Assembly: GCF_014304815.1 (NCBI RefSeq) | Contig: NZ_CP047958.1 | Location: 1,674,001 to 1,738,000, forward strand | DNA: 64,000 nt | Direction of reading: 5' to 3' | From: Synechococcus sp. MIT S9220 | Lineage (GTDB): Bacteria > Cyanobacteriota > Cyanobacteriia > PCC-6307 > Cyanobiaceae | Shown here: piece after piece, positions 55,696 to 63,445 of the stretch | How positions within the stretch are numbered: the first letter of the stretch is position 1 | Layout of the letters: every line of letters begins with the position of its first letter | Made by a program: the position numbers and the translations under genes | Notes under the pieces: generated by a model | What the model was told of the DNA's origin: nothing | The model's input: the letters and a program-made list of their open reading frames with translations, nothing else | The model's database searches: none

Positions 55696-56924
55696 GTCCA
55701 CTCCTGCTGGGCATTGAACTCAAGGGTGTCCTGGGAAAGCTGCTGCCAGAGATTTTCCGGAGAGAGACCGGCGCGCTGTGCAAGCTGCTGAAGGGCATCC
55801 CGCTCGGGCTTCAAGGACTGGGTTCCATCCGGCTTCAACACCTGCTTAGCCGCCAGCTCGCCCCATGGAGTGTGGAGGACTCCTCCACGACGCGGCAGCA
55901 CCCAGCGCCCCTGACGCCGTTCGCGCAGTCCCAGCGTTGGACTATCCCTCCACCAGATCCGGCGCAGATCCGCTGCCTGATCAGGAAGCACCAGGGCCGT
56001 GACGGCAGTTCCTGGACGACCCTTCTTCATCTGCAACGGACAACAGGCCACGTCTAAGGCACCCGCATCACGCAGCTGCTGGATCAGCCATGCCAAGGCT
56101 TCAGCCGACACATCATCAATCCAAGCCTCCTGAATGATCAGGTCCTGCCAACGGGGCTGGCTGGTTTCAACAGGAGGCTGAGGGTGCTGGCGAATGAGGC
56201 GCAACAGGTTGGGACGGTCCAGCTGACGATGGCCAAGGCCAGTTCCCACCAGCTCTGGAGCCAACTGATCTGGCCATCCGAACCCATCAGCAAGCACTGC
56301 CATCAAAGCCAGACCGGTCGGAGTTGTGAGCTCAGCTTCCGGCCAGTCATCGCCCCAGCGCAGTTGCACACCATGACGTCGCGCCAGCTCGAGAACTGCT
56401 GGAGCAGGGACCGGCAACCGCCCGTGAGCTGTGGCAACTGAGCCCCGTCCCGCTGGAGGGGGGACGCACCAGATCGACAGCGGCTGGAGATGCTCCATGG
56501 CAGCGCAGACACCAACCACATCCACCAAGCTGTCAATGGCTCCAACTTCGTGGAAATGCACCTGGTCAGCGGGAATGCCGTGAACGGCTGCTTCAGCGTC
56601 AGCGAGAGCCGTAAACACTTTCAGCACCCGCGCCTGCAATGAAGGAGCAAGCACGGCATTGCCGATCCTTTGGCGCAACTCGCCCCAGTGTCGATGCGAT
56701 GGATGGGGGTCTCGCCCTTCAACATCCACACGGAGTCCACGCAAACCGCCGTTTCGCGCCTCCTCAACACGGAGCACATAGGCGTTCTCAAAGCCAAGCT
56801 CCCGCAGAGGGGCATGAATCACCTCAGGGGGGACCCCCAGATCAAGACAGGCCGCCAGCAGCATGTCTCCGGCCAGACCAGTGGGACAGTCCACCACGTA
56901 GGCAGCGGCATTGCCAGGGGTCAT
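55689..56924 (-). CDS. larC: LarC-like nickel-pincer cofactor enzyme
   Basis: A 411-residue member of the LarC (DUF111) family, which inserts nickel into the pyridinium-dithiocarboxylate cofactor of lactate racemase. Motifs are DCPTGLAGDMLLAACLDLG, HFHEVGAIDSLVDVVG, VPAPAVLELARRHG and TTPTGLALMAVL. No larA, larB or larE is in the window, so the cofactor user is unknown. It overlaps the next gene upstream (ATGA at 56921) and the UPF0104 gene downstream. Confidence 0.9.
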   Translation of the reverse strand: MTPGNAAAYVVDCPTGLAGDMLLAACLDLGVPPEVIHAPLRELGFENAYVLRVEEARNGGLRGLRVDVEGRDPHPSHRHWGELRQRIGNAVLAPSLQARVLKVFTALADAEAAVHGIPADQVHFHEVGAIDSLVDVVGVCAAMEHLQPLSIWCVPPPAGRGSVATAHGRLPVPAPAVLELARRHGVQLRWGDDWPEAELTTPTGLALMAVLADGFGWPDQLAPELVGTGLGHRQLDRPNLLRLIRQHPQPPVETSQPRWQDLIIQEAWIDDVSAEALAWLIQQLRDAGALDVACCPLQMKKGRPGTAVTALVLPDQAADLRRIWWRDSPTLGLRERRQGRWVLPRRGGVLHTPWGELAAKQVLKPDGTQSLKPERDALQQLAQRAGLSPENLWQQLSQDTLEFNAQQEWTC

Positions 56925-57559
56925 GTCAGCTCCGGATCGAGGCCCTCCAGCAGCCTGTCCGCGATGACATCCAGATCCTCAAGACGCTTTTTCAAAAGCT
57001 GTTCCACCTCACGTCGAGCACGGCGCTGCTCGCGTTGCGCGGTGGCCACATCCTGACCTGACAATCCCCAGATCCTGCCGAGCAGTGCCCGATCATCAGC
57101 CCCGCCACGAGCGGATCCCTCCAGGAGGGTCTCAGCCACCATCCCTGCCTGAAGGACACGACTCCAGCGGCGCAGGTCTTCCAGGGGTAATCGAACCTGA
57201 TCCGGAAGCTCGAATTCGGTGGCTCCATTGCTACGCAGCCCTGCTTCCAGACAGGGACGTGTGCCCACCAGAACGCGACGCACCTTCATCTCCTCCTCAC
57301 GCGCAACCAGCCAGTGACCTGCCTCATGGCGCGCCACCCGTCGCAGACGCATCTTTCCACCAGGGAGAGCTTCAGCCAGAAGATGCCCGCCCATTCCCTC
57401 CAACTGCGAGGCATCGATGGTGAGTCCAAGCAAGCCGCCACCCACGAGCAGAGCGATCCAGGCAGGCGAGAGACCTACGAGCGGTCCGAACACCGCGAGC
57501 CCTGTGCAACCGGCCACCGCCAAACCGGCAGTGGTACTGGAGACCGGAGAGGCATTCAT
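56921..57559 (-). CDS. Membrane M41-like peptidase domain without AAA ATPase
   Basis: A 212-residue protein. Two N-terminal hydrophobic segments precede RVARHEAGHWLVAREEE with the HEAGH zinc motif (His78, Glu79, His82), then VLQAGMVAETLLEGSARGGADDRALLGRI, which matches the FtsH helix carrying the third Asp ligand (GASND-like GGADD near residue 155). It thus resembles an FtsH peptidase domain with no ATPase. It may act as a stand-alone membrane protease or a scaffold. It overlaps larC (ATGA) and the next gene by one base. Confidence 0.75.
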   Translation of the reverse strand: MNASPVSSTTAGLAVAGCTGLAVFGPLVGLSPAWIALLVGGGLLGLTIDASQLEGMGGHLLAEALPGGKMRLRRVARHEAGHWLVAREEEMKVRRVLVGTRPCLEAGLRSNGATEFELPDQVRLPLEDLRRWSRVLQAGMVAETLLEGSARGGADDRALLGRIWGLSGQDVATAQREQRRARREVEQLLKKRLEDLDVIADRLLEGLDPELT

Positions 57560-58224
57560 CAGCTGCTAGCCGTCCGACTGCGGTCTGCGGGGCGGCGGGA
57601 GGCACCACCACGCCCCTTGCCACCACGGGTGGGCATCGGTGCGATCACCTCGGCGGACTGAACTTGAAGCATCTGTCCCTGGCGACGCACGTCGAGGCTG
57701 ACAAAATGGCGCAGGTGCGCAAGCTCAATCTCACCACTGAGTTGCAACTTGAACGGCAAGGGCCGAAAGCCATCAGCGCGGGGTTGCTGACGCACCTTGA
57801 CCACAACCTCCGAAGCTTCCGGCTTCGTATAGATGAGCTCGCCCCTGATCGAGAAATAATCGTCACCTTCAGGCAACGCATCGATGGATGTGTCACCAGA
57901 TTCCGTCTCCGCATCCGAAGCTGAAAGAGTGCTCGGCTCCCAGATTCCAGCGATCTGGAGATGCAACTGACCGGCCTCCCTGCACCGCGGGTACACCACC
58001 CAGAGGTGAGGCTTGCCCATATCGAGATGACGGCGCATCAACGTCAGCATGCGGCCCAGAACAACGGCATCAATCTCATGGCCGTCGCCATCAATCAAGT
58101 GGCCACGGGTTCTCTGATCTTCAGATTCGGGCCGGAATAGTCCGCGCACGACGCCGATTGCCCGGTACTGCAGCGGCTCGGTCACCGCGGGAATGGGATG
58201 GTCGCGCATCAGATTCAGGGGCAT
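57559..58224 (-). CDS. Conserved cyanobacterial protein, unknown function
   Basis: A 221-residue protein starting MPLNLMRDHPIPAVTEPLQY. Its first part (YRAIGVVRGLFRPESEDQRTRGHLIDGDGHEIDAVVL) looks like a beta-rich RNA- or DNA-binding domain, and the C-terminal tail is basic and Arg/Gly-rich (RGGKGRGGASRRPADRSR), suggesting nucleic-acid contact. No named family is recognised. The frame continues to TTG at 58260. It overlaps the M41-like gene by one base. Confidence 0.6.
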   Translation of the reverse strand: MPLNLMRDHPIPAVTEPLQYRAIGVVRGLFRPESEDQRTRGHLIDGDGHEIDAVVLGRMLTLMRRHLDMGKPHLWVVYPRCREAGQLHLQIAGIWEPSTLSASDAETESGDTSIDALPEGDDYFSIRGELIYTKPEASEVVVKVRQQPRADGFRPLPFKLQLSGEIELAHLRHFVSLDVRRQGQMLQVQSAEVIAPMPTRGGKGRGGASRRPADRSRTASS

Positions 58225-58295
58225 CCACTGGCCCGCGGCAACTCTAGCCAGCTTCGACAAAGAGCCTCAGACTGGTCGGGCGTTCCCACGACACG

Positions 58296-59015
58296 GTGCC
58301 GGGTTACAGCCGTCAAACAACGGAAACTCTGGCCAAGCTGGGCGCAGTCGCCTGCCTTTGTTTGATCGCAGGCTGGATGGTGACCCAGATCTGGCCCGAG
58401 ACGCCCTCTGCAAACACTCTCCAGAGCCAGTCCTCCGACAGCGACGTCTCAGGGCTGGAGATTCTCAAAATCCAGGTTCAGGATCATCCGAGCGACTGGC
58501 GCTGGGCACTGTTGCTGGCTCGCACACACTACGAGAACGGAAATCGCGAAGCAGCGGTTCGCACCCTGAGACCTTTGCAGCGACTTCACCCCGATCGGCT
58601 TGAGGTGATGACCCTATGGGCTCTTCTCGCGCAGGAGACCGACCAGGTCACAGAGCCAATGAAGCAATTGAACAAACGTTTCGACTCCCTGCCAGCTGAA
58701 CGGCGACTGAAACTGGGGTTGTTGTTGGCCGATCTCGAGCGCTTGTCCGGAGAATCAAAAGCTGCTGCCAATCGCTATCGCAATCTGATCAACGACAACC
58801 CCAAACGACCTGAACCATTACTGGCATTTGCCCTGTTGAAACGGGATCAAGGTCGAGGAGACGATGCCATCGCTCTGCTGCGCAAAGCCATGCCCTTGAG
58901 CAAAAATCTGGCCTCAACGGGTATGGATCTCGAGACACTTGAACTGCGCTGGGCGCTCGAAGCGGCTCGCAATCGACCGGCAAGCCCAGGCCCTAAGGCT
59001 GTGACAACTCCCTGA
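58296..59015 (+). CDS. Membrane-anchored TPR protein
   Basis: A 239-residue protein with an N-terminal membrane helix (LAKLGAVACLCLIAGWMV) and a C-terminal region of tetratricopeptide-like repeats (WALLLARTHYENGNREAAVRTLRPL, LGLLLADLERLSGESKAAANRY). CcmI-type cytochrome-assembly proteins look similar, but there is no other cytochrome gene here. It starts with GTG. Its 3' end overlaps the next minus-strand gene by 23 bases. Confidence 0.65.
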   Translation: MPGYSRQTTETLAKLGAVACLCLIAGWMVTQIWPETPSANTLQSQSSDSDVSGLEILKIQVQDHPSDWRWALLLARTHYENGNREAAVRTLRPLQRLHPDRLEVMTLWALLAQETDQVTEPMKQLNKRFDSLPAERRLKLGLLLADLERLSGESKAAANRYRNLINDNPKRPEPLLAFALLKRDQGRGDDAIALLRKAMPLSKNLASTGMDLETLELRWALEAARNRPASPGPKAVTTP

Positions 59016-59289
59016 GTGCCTCATCAATGGCATCAACTGGATCGGTGGCATCGTTCATGGACGTTGCTTGACGCAGAGACCGCATCAACTCCATGGGATT
59101 CGTGACATCAAGCACCGATCCCTTCTGCTTGGATTCACCTGGAAGAGTATTGAAGATATCGCGGTCTTCGTTGCGCTCGAGCACAGTCGGCTGAGACATC
59201 GTGGTCTGAGACTGAGCAGCAGGGCCAACCGAAAGCAAGCCGCTGCAGATAGCGAACGCCAGACCAGAGGTCACACGGAGCGATTGCAT
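58993..59289 (-). CDS. Small exported protein, unknown function
   Basis: A 98-residue protein with a signal peptide (MQSLRVTSGLAFAICSGLLS, likely cleaved around AAQS) and a hydrophilic mature part (VLERNEDRDIFNTLPGESKQ, MELMRSLRQATSMNDATDPVDAIDEALREL). No family recognised. The ATG at 59289 is preferred to 59331. It overlaps the TPR gene by 23 bases at the 3' ends. Confidence 0.6.
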   Translation of the reverse strand: MQSLRVTSGLAFAICSGLLSVGPAAQSQTTMSQPTVLERNEDRDIFNTLPGESKQKGSVLDVTNPMELMRSLRQATSMNDATDPVDAIDEALRELSQP

Positions 59290-59351
59290 GAGATCAAATG
59301 CTCGGTTCCGGGTGATGCTAAGGGTCTCCAATCAGGTGCCTCAGGGTCTCA

Positions 59352-60194
59352 GTGCAGATCGCAAGCTGGAATGTCAATTCGATTCGCACGCGACTGGATC
59401 ACGTCCTCCGCTGGTTGGATCAGAGCGGGGTTGATCTGCTGGCCCTTCAGGAGACCAAGGTTGATGATCCGCTCTTTCCGCTCGAGCCCTTCCGCTCAAG
59501 GGGTTACGAGGTCAGCTTCCATGGTCAGAAGTCGTACAACGGCGTGGCCCTGATCAGCCGGCAGCCTCTGGAAGATGTGCGCTTGGGGTTCATGGGAGAA
59601 CTGGAGGCTGATCCTGAAGCGGAAGAACTGAGCCAGCAGAAGAGGGTAATCAGTGCTCTGGTGGATGGGATCCGGGTGGTCAACCTCTACGTGCCAAACG
59701 GCTCCAGCCTCCAATCCGAGAAATACGACTACAAACTGAAGTGGCTCTCATGCCTTGAGAGATATCTGCGGGCAGTTCAGACCAGGGATGAGCCCCTCTG
59801 CATGGTGGGTGATTTCAACATCGGACCGGAAGCCAAAGACCTGCATGACCCTGATCGTCTCAGCGGCGGAATCATGGCTTCAGACGCCGAACGCAACGCC
59901 CTTGCTCAAGCGCTTGGAGATGATCTCAAAGACGCCTTCCGGCTGTTCGAATCGGGCAGCGGTCACTGGAGCTGGTGGGACTACCGCAGCGGTGCATGGA
60001 ACCGCAACAGCGGCTGGAGAATTGATCACATCTATCTCAGCTCCGACCTGCAGGAGCTTGCCCTGAGCTGCCAGATCGACAAACAGGAGCGCGACCGCGA
60101 GCAACCCAGCGACCATGCACCCGTGGTCGTTGACCTCTCCTGGGAGCTGGAGGAGGAGTGCGAGGACGATCCGGACAGCTTCGGCATGGATTAA
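59352..60194 (+). CDS. xthA: Exodeoxyribonuclease III
   Basis: AP endonuclease/3'-5' exonuclease for base-excision repair. The 280-residue protein starts MQIASWNVNSIRTRLDHVLRW and has LLALQETKVDDPLFP (metal Glu), VVNLYVPNG, VGDFNIGPEAKDLHDPD (catalytic Asp) and the late SDHAPVVVDL (catalytic His). Length is normal. The start is GTG at 59352. It is followed by a 336-base gene-free interval. Confidence 0.93.
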   Translation: MQIASWNVNSIRTRLDHVLRWLDQSGVDLLALQETKVDDPLFPLEPFRSRGYEVSFHGQKSYNGVALISRQPLEDVRLGFMGELEADPEAEELSQQKRVISALVDGIRVVNLYVPNGSSLQSEKYDYKLKWLSCLERYLRAVQTRDEPLCMVGDFNIGPEAKDLHDPDRLSGGIMASDAERNALAQALGDDLKDAFRLFESGSGHWSWWDYRSGAWNRNSGWRIDHIYLSSDLQELALSCQIDKQERDREQPSDHAPVVVDLSWELEEECEDDPDSFGMD

Positions 60195-60530
60195 GCCACA
60201 GGCTGTTTCCAAGCAATCTGATCGCAAAAAGGCGCTTCCCAGGCGCTGTTGCTTCGTTCTGAAGCAAGGGAGGGCAAGTTCATGCTCGATCCGTCACAGT
60301 CTTAAACAAGCCGTTCTTGCGCAGGTGATGCAACGCCGCATGAGGCTGAAAATCGGCTCAAATCCAGGTCAGACGCTGTTCATAGACGGGTTGATCAGGA
60401 GCTTGATCACGATGCCGAGGCTGGTATCACAAGTTCCGGAATCCGCTCTTCGTACACAGATCAGCCGTTTTGGCACGTTCTTGGGTCAGGATGTGGCACG
60501 GTTTGCATCGGCCCTTTGGCATCCGCCCCC
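60195..60530. other. Intergenic region xthA-hemL (no gene seen)
   Basis: This 336-base interval shows no convincing gene. It holds a perfect 7-bp inverted repeat (TTGCTTC at 60249-60255 with GAAGCAA at 60261-60267) without a T tract, so it is not a classical terminator. The rest is presumably the hemL promoter and leader; no tRNA was recognised. Confidence 0.6.
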
Positions 60531-61832
60531 GTGACAGCACCAAGCTTGAACACCAGTCGCTCCCAGGAGCTCTTCAGTGCCGCCCAGGCTCTGATGCCTG
60601 GTGGCGTGAGCTCCCCAGTGCGTGCATTCAAATCTGTGGGTGGCCAGCCGATCGTCTTCGATCGGGTCAAGGGCGCTTACGCCTGGGACGTTGATGACAA
60701 CAAATACATCGACTACATCGGCAGTTGGGGACCCGCGATCTGCGGTCATGCCCATCCAGAAGTAATCAGTGCGCTGCAGGAAACGATTGAGAAGGGCACC
60801 AGCTTCGGAGCTCCCTGCGCACTTGAAAACACATTGGCGGAGATGGTGATCGACGCCGTCCCCAGTGTGGAGATGGTTCGCTTCGTGAACAGCGGCACCG
60901 AAGCCTGCATGGCTGTGCTCCGTCTCATGCGCGCCTTCACAGGTCGCGACAAGGTCATCAAGTTCGAAGGTTGCTACCACGGCCACGCGGACATGTTCTT
61001 GGTGAAGGCCGGTTCCGGTGTGGCCACCCTCGGCCTGCCTGACTCACCTGGCGTCCCCCGCAGCACCACCGCCAATACCCTGACCGCGCCTTACAACGAT
61101 CTGGAGGCCGTCAAGCAGTTATTCGCTGAAAACCCTGATGCCATTTCAGGTGTCATCCTTGAACCCATCGTTGGCAATGCAGGGTTTATCCAGCCTGAGC
61201 CTGGTTTCCTCGAGGGTTTACGCGAACTCACCAAGGAAAACGGCGCTCTGCTCGTCTTTGACGAAGTCATGACAGGCTTCCGCATCAGTTACGGCGGAGC
61301 CCAGGCCCATTTCGGCGTGACCCCTGACCTCACCACCATGGGCAAGGTGATCGGTGGAGGTCTTCCCGTAGGGGCCTACGGCGGTCGACGCGAAATCATG
61401 GAGATGGTGGCTCCTGCAGGCCCCATGTACCAGGCCGGCACCCTGAGCGGAAATCCCCTTGCCATGACGGCGGGCATCAAGACACTTGAGCTTCTGAAAC
61501 AGCCCGGTAGCTACGAAAAGCTCACCGCCACCACTGAAAAACTGGTCGCTGGCATCAAGGAAGCAGCAACCTCTGCAGGCCTTCCGATCACGAGTGGAAG
61601 TGTGAGCGCCATGTTCGGCTTCTTCCTCTGCGAAGGACCTGTACGCAACTTTGAAGAAGCGAAGGCAACAGACGCTGAACGCTTTGGCAAACTGCATCGC
61701 GCCATGCTTGAGCGTGGTGTTTATCTAGCTCCGTCAGCCTTCGAAGCAGGGTTCACCTCCCTTGCCCATTCGGACGCAGACATCGAAGCCACGATTCAGG
61801 CGTTCCGCGACAGCTTCGCTGCGATCGCCTAA
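60531..61832 (+). CDS. hemL: Glutamate-1-semialdehyde 2,1-aminomutase
   Basis: Makes 5-aminolevulinate for heme and chlorophyll. The 433-residue PLP enzyme has [57 protein letters not shown] and the PLP-lysine motif [18 protein letters not shown]. The GTG at 60531 gives the standard N-terminus; an in-frame TTG at 60516 exists. Length is normal for the family. Confidence 0.96.
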   Translation: MTAPSLNTSRSQELFSAAQALMPGGVSSPVRAFKSVGGQPIVFDRVKGAYAWDVDDNKYIDYIGSWGPAICGHAHPEVISALQETIEKGTSFGAPCALENTLAEMVIDAVPSVEMVRFVNSGTEACMAVLRLMRAFTGRDKVIKFEGCYHGHADMFLVKAGSGVATLGLPDSPGVPRSTTANTLTAPYNDLEAVKQLFAENPDAISGVILEPIVGNAGFIQPEPGFLEGLRELTKENGALLVFDEVMTGFRISYGGAQAHFGVTPDLTTMGKVIGGGLPVGAYGGRREIMEMVAPAGPMYQAGTLSGNPLAMTAGIKTLELLKQPGSYEKLTATTEKLVAGIKEAATSAGLPITSGSVSAMFGFFLCEGPVRNFEEAKATDAERFGKLHRAMLERGVYLAPSAFEAGFTSLAHSDADIEATIQAFRDSFAAIA

Positions 61833-61839
61833 AGCCTGA

Positions 61840-62263
61840 ATCTGGGTCACTGCCGATGCCACATTCCAGCATCGGCATGGGCAACCAGTTCCAAAAGGCG
61901 TTGATCGGGCTGACCCTCGTGGTTGCATCACTGCAGACCCAGGTGAAGCCTGTGGTGACACCGTGAGCTTGGATCCTGCCAATAACCTTTATCCAACATT
62001 TATCGCAGGTGGCTCGCGGAGCCAAGGCATCATTCCTGGCCGACCACTTGACGTTCTTGCTTTGGAACTGGGTCGAACCAGTTTCAGCCCAACCATCAAC
62101 CCTTTGGCTGAGTCACGAGTGAGCGATTGAATTAAATGATTCCTTTGATGTTTCAGAAATCTTGCAAATTGAACCAGTCGTGCAATGGCTTATCAATCCA
62201 GGTGGTGAGGGCGAAGTTCCAGGAATCTGGGCCGGAGGCTTACAGATCAATTTGAGTCTCTAA
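61840..62263 (+). pseudogene. Remnant of an OprB-type carbohydrate porin, C-terminal part
   Basis: Two adjacent frames together spell the C-terminal third of a carbohydrate-selective porin. Frame A (to the TGA at 62128) contains DPANNLYPTFIAGG and SQGIIPGRPLDVLALELGR, which match the conserved GLIPGRxDD strand of the OprB family. Frame B (from about 62126, shifted by one base) contains ILQIEPVVQWLINPGGEGEV and ends IWAGGLQINLSL then TAA, the typical porin end (QxIINPGG ... terminal aromatic/hydrophobic strand). The N-terminal two thirds are missing. It is not translatable as one protein. The family match is by motif recognition only. Confidence 0.65.
61851..61877. repeat. 9-bp inverted repeat downstream of hemL
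   Basis: TGCCGATGC (61851-61859) and GCATCGGCA (61869-61877) can form a perfect 9-bp stem with a 9-base loop, 19 bases after the hemL stop. There is no T tract, so if it acts as a terminator or 3' stabiliser it is not of the intrinsic type. Confidence 0.6.
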
Positions 62264-62266
62264 AAT

Positions 62267-62761
62267 TCAGCGATAATTCTCGAACTGAAGAGGCACATCC
62301 AGCTCATCCTCTTTTGACCGCAACAACTGAATCACCTGCTGGAGATCATCCTTACTCTTGCCTGTCACCCTGAGACTGTCTCCCTGAATCGCCACGGTGA
62401 CTTTCTTAAGCTCGTCACGGACAATTTTGCTCATTTTCTTAGCAAGTTCCTGACTGAGTCCCTTCTTCAATTGAACGGTCTGCTGCACACGATTCCCACC
62501 CACTGTCTCCGCCGTCTGGAAATCAAAGATCTTCAAAGAGAGATTTCTCTTTGTCGCCTTGGCTCGCAGAATATCTTCAACAGCTTGAAGAGTCATGTCA
62601 CTGGCCGTAGTGATCACAATCGCGGCGTCTTCAAGATCGATCTCTGTACCAGAATCCTTAAGGTCATAGCGCTGAGAAACGTCCCTACGAACTTGATCAA
62701 GCGTATTCACCAACTCCTGACGGTCAAAATCAGAGACCACATCAAATGAATACGAAGCCAT
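62267..62761 (-). CDS. yajQ: YajQ-family nucleotide-binding protein
   Basis: A 164-residue protein of the YajQ (UPF0234) family, two ferredoxin-like domains that bind cyclic di-GMP in some bacteria. The start MASYSFDVVSDFDRQELVNT and later KKMSKIVRDELKKVTVAIQGDSLRVTGKSKDDLQQVIQLLR are diagnostic (each segment within family consensus). It may act as a nucleotide sensor; this is from other species. It ends 3 bases after the porin remnant. Confidence 0.92.
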   Translation of the reverse strand: MASYSFDVVSDFDRQELVNTLDQVRRDVSQRYDLKDSGTEIDLEDAAIVITTASDMTLQAVEDILRAKATKRNLSLKIFDFQTAETVGGNRVQQTVQLKKGLSQELAKKMSKIVRDELKKVTVAIQGDSLRVTGKSKDDLQQVIQLLRSKEDELDVPLQFENYR

Positions 62762-62986
62762 TGAACAATCGTTAGTGGTTAAAGGTTAGCAACGCTCTTG
62801 AAGCCGCTCTTAACAGGAGATCTAACAACAGACGGATAGCCATAAAAGCGTCACTTCAATCAGCAACTCCGTTCCAAACCCCGCTTCAGGCAGCCAGAAG
62901 GACAACGGACGCAGACGACTTAGCGATCCAGTTGGGTTAATCGCGTCGATCGAGAGTCGATCACTATCGTTTCAACCGCGATTGCC

Positions 62987-63445
62987 TTGATTGTGTTCAT
63001 CACGGACTTTCTCACCCAGACAGCCTCGGCGCCCTATGCCTTGTCGCTCGTGTTCTCGGGAGCTGTAGTGATCGCCAGCATCATTCCCCTGGGTGCTGCC
63101 CGTTCACAGGCGGACTTCACCCTGGACGACATGAAAGCTCCGAGGGCCATGTTCGAACGCCTTCCAGACTGGGGGAAACGAGCCAGCTGGGCCCATCAGA
63201 ACAGCTTCGAAGCGTTCAGCCTGCATGCTCCAGCAGCACTTCTAGCCCTGATCGCCGTGCTGCAAATCGGAGAGCTTCAGGGCCTTGCCATCCCCGCAGC
63301 TCTGCTCCAGCCCGTGCTGCGTCTGATTTATTTGCCGGCCTATGTGGCTAATGTTCCGCCCCTGAGAGGACTGTGCTGGGCCGGTGCTCTGCTTTGCACC
63401 GGAATCCTCTACATCGAAGGAGTCAGAGCTCTACTAGCTGCCTAA
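62987..63445 (+). CDS. MAPEG-family membrane protein
   Basis: A 152-residue membrane protein of the MAPEG family with four hydrophobic segments and the signature RASWAHQNSFEAFSLHAPAA. Members include glutathione-dependent enzymes, but bacterial ones are mostly uncharacterised. The start is TTG at 62987 or GTG at 62993. It ends in CTAA overlapping the convergent SPFH gene by 4 bases. The 223 bases before it contain no gene and probably promoter for both directions. Confidence 0.8.
   Translation: MIVFITDFLTQTASAPYALSLVFSGAVVIASIIPLGAARSQADFTLDDMKAPRAMFERLPDWGKRASWAHQNSFEAFSLHAPAALLALIAVLQIGELQGLAIPAALLQPVLRLIYLPAYVANVPPLRGLCWAGALLCTGILYIEGVRALLAA

Noticed and set aside
60195-60530. tRNA or small RNA gene in the xthA-hemL gap
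   Set aside because: No cloverleaf or CCA-type end seen; only a short inverted repeat.
61856-61966. 36-codon frame starting MPHSSIGMGNQFQ with a hydrophobic stretch after hemL
   Set aside because: Lies in another frame across the porin remnant, which explains the sequence better; no ribosome site.
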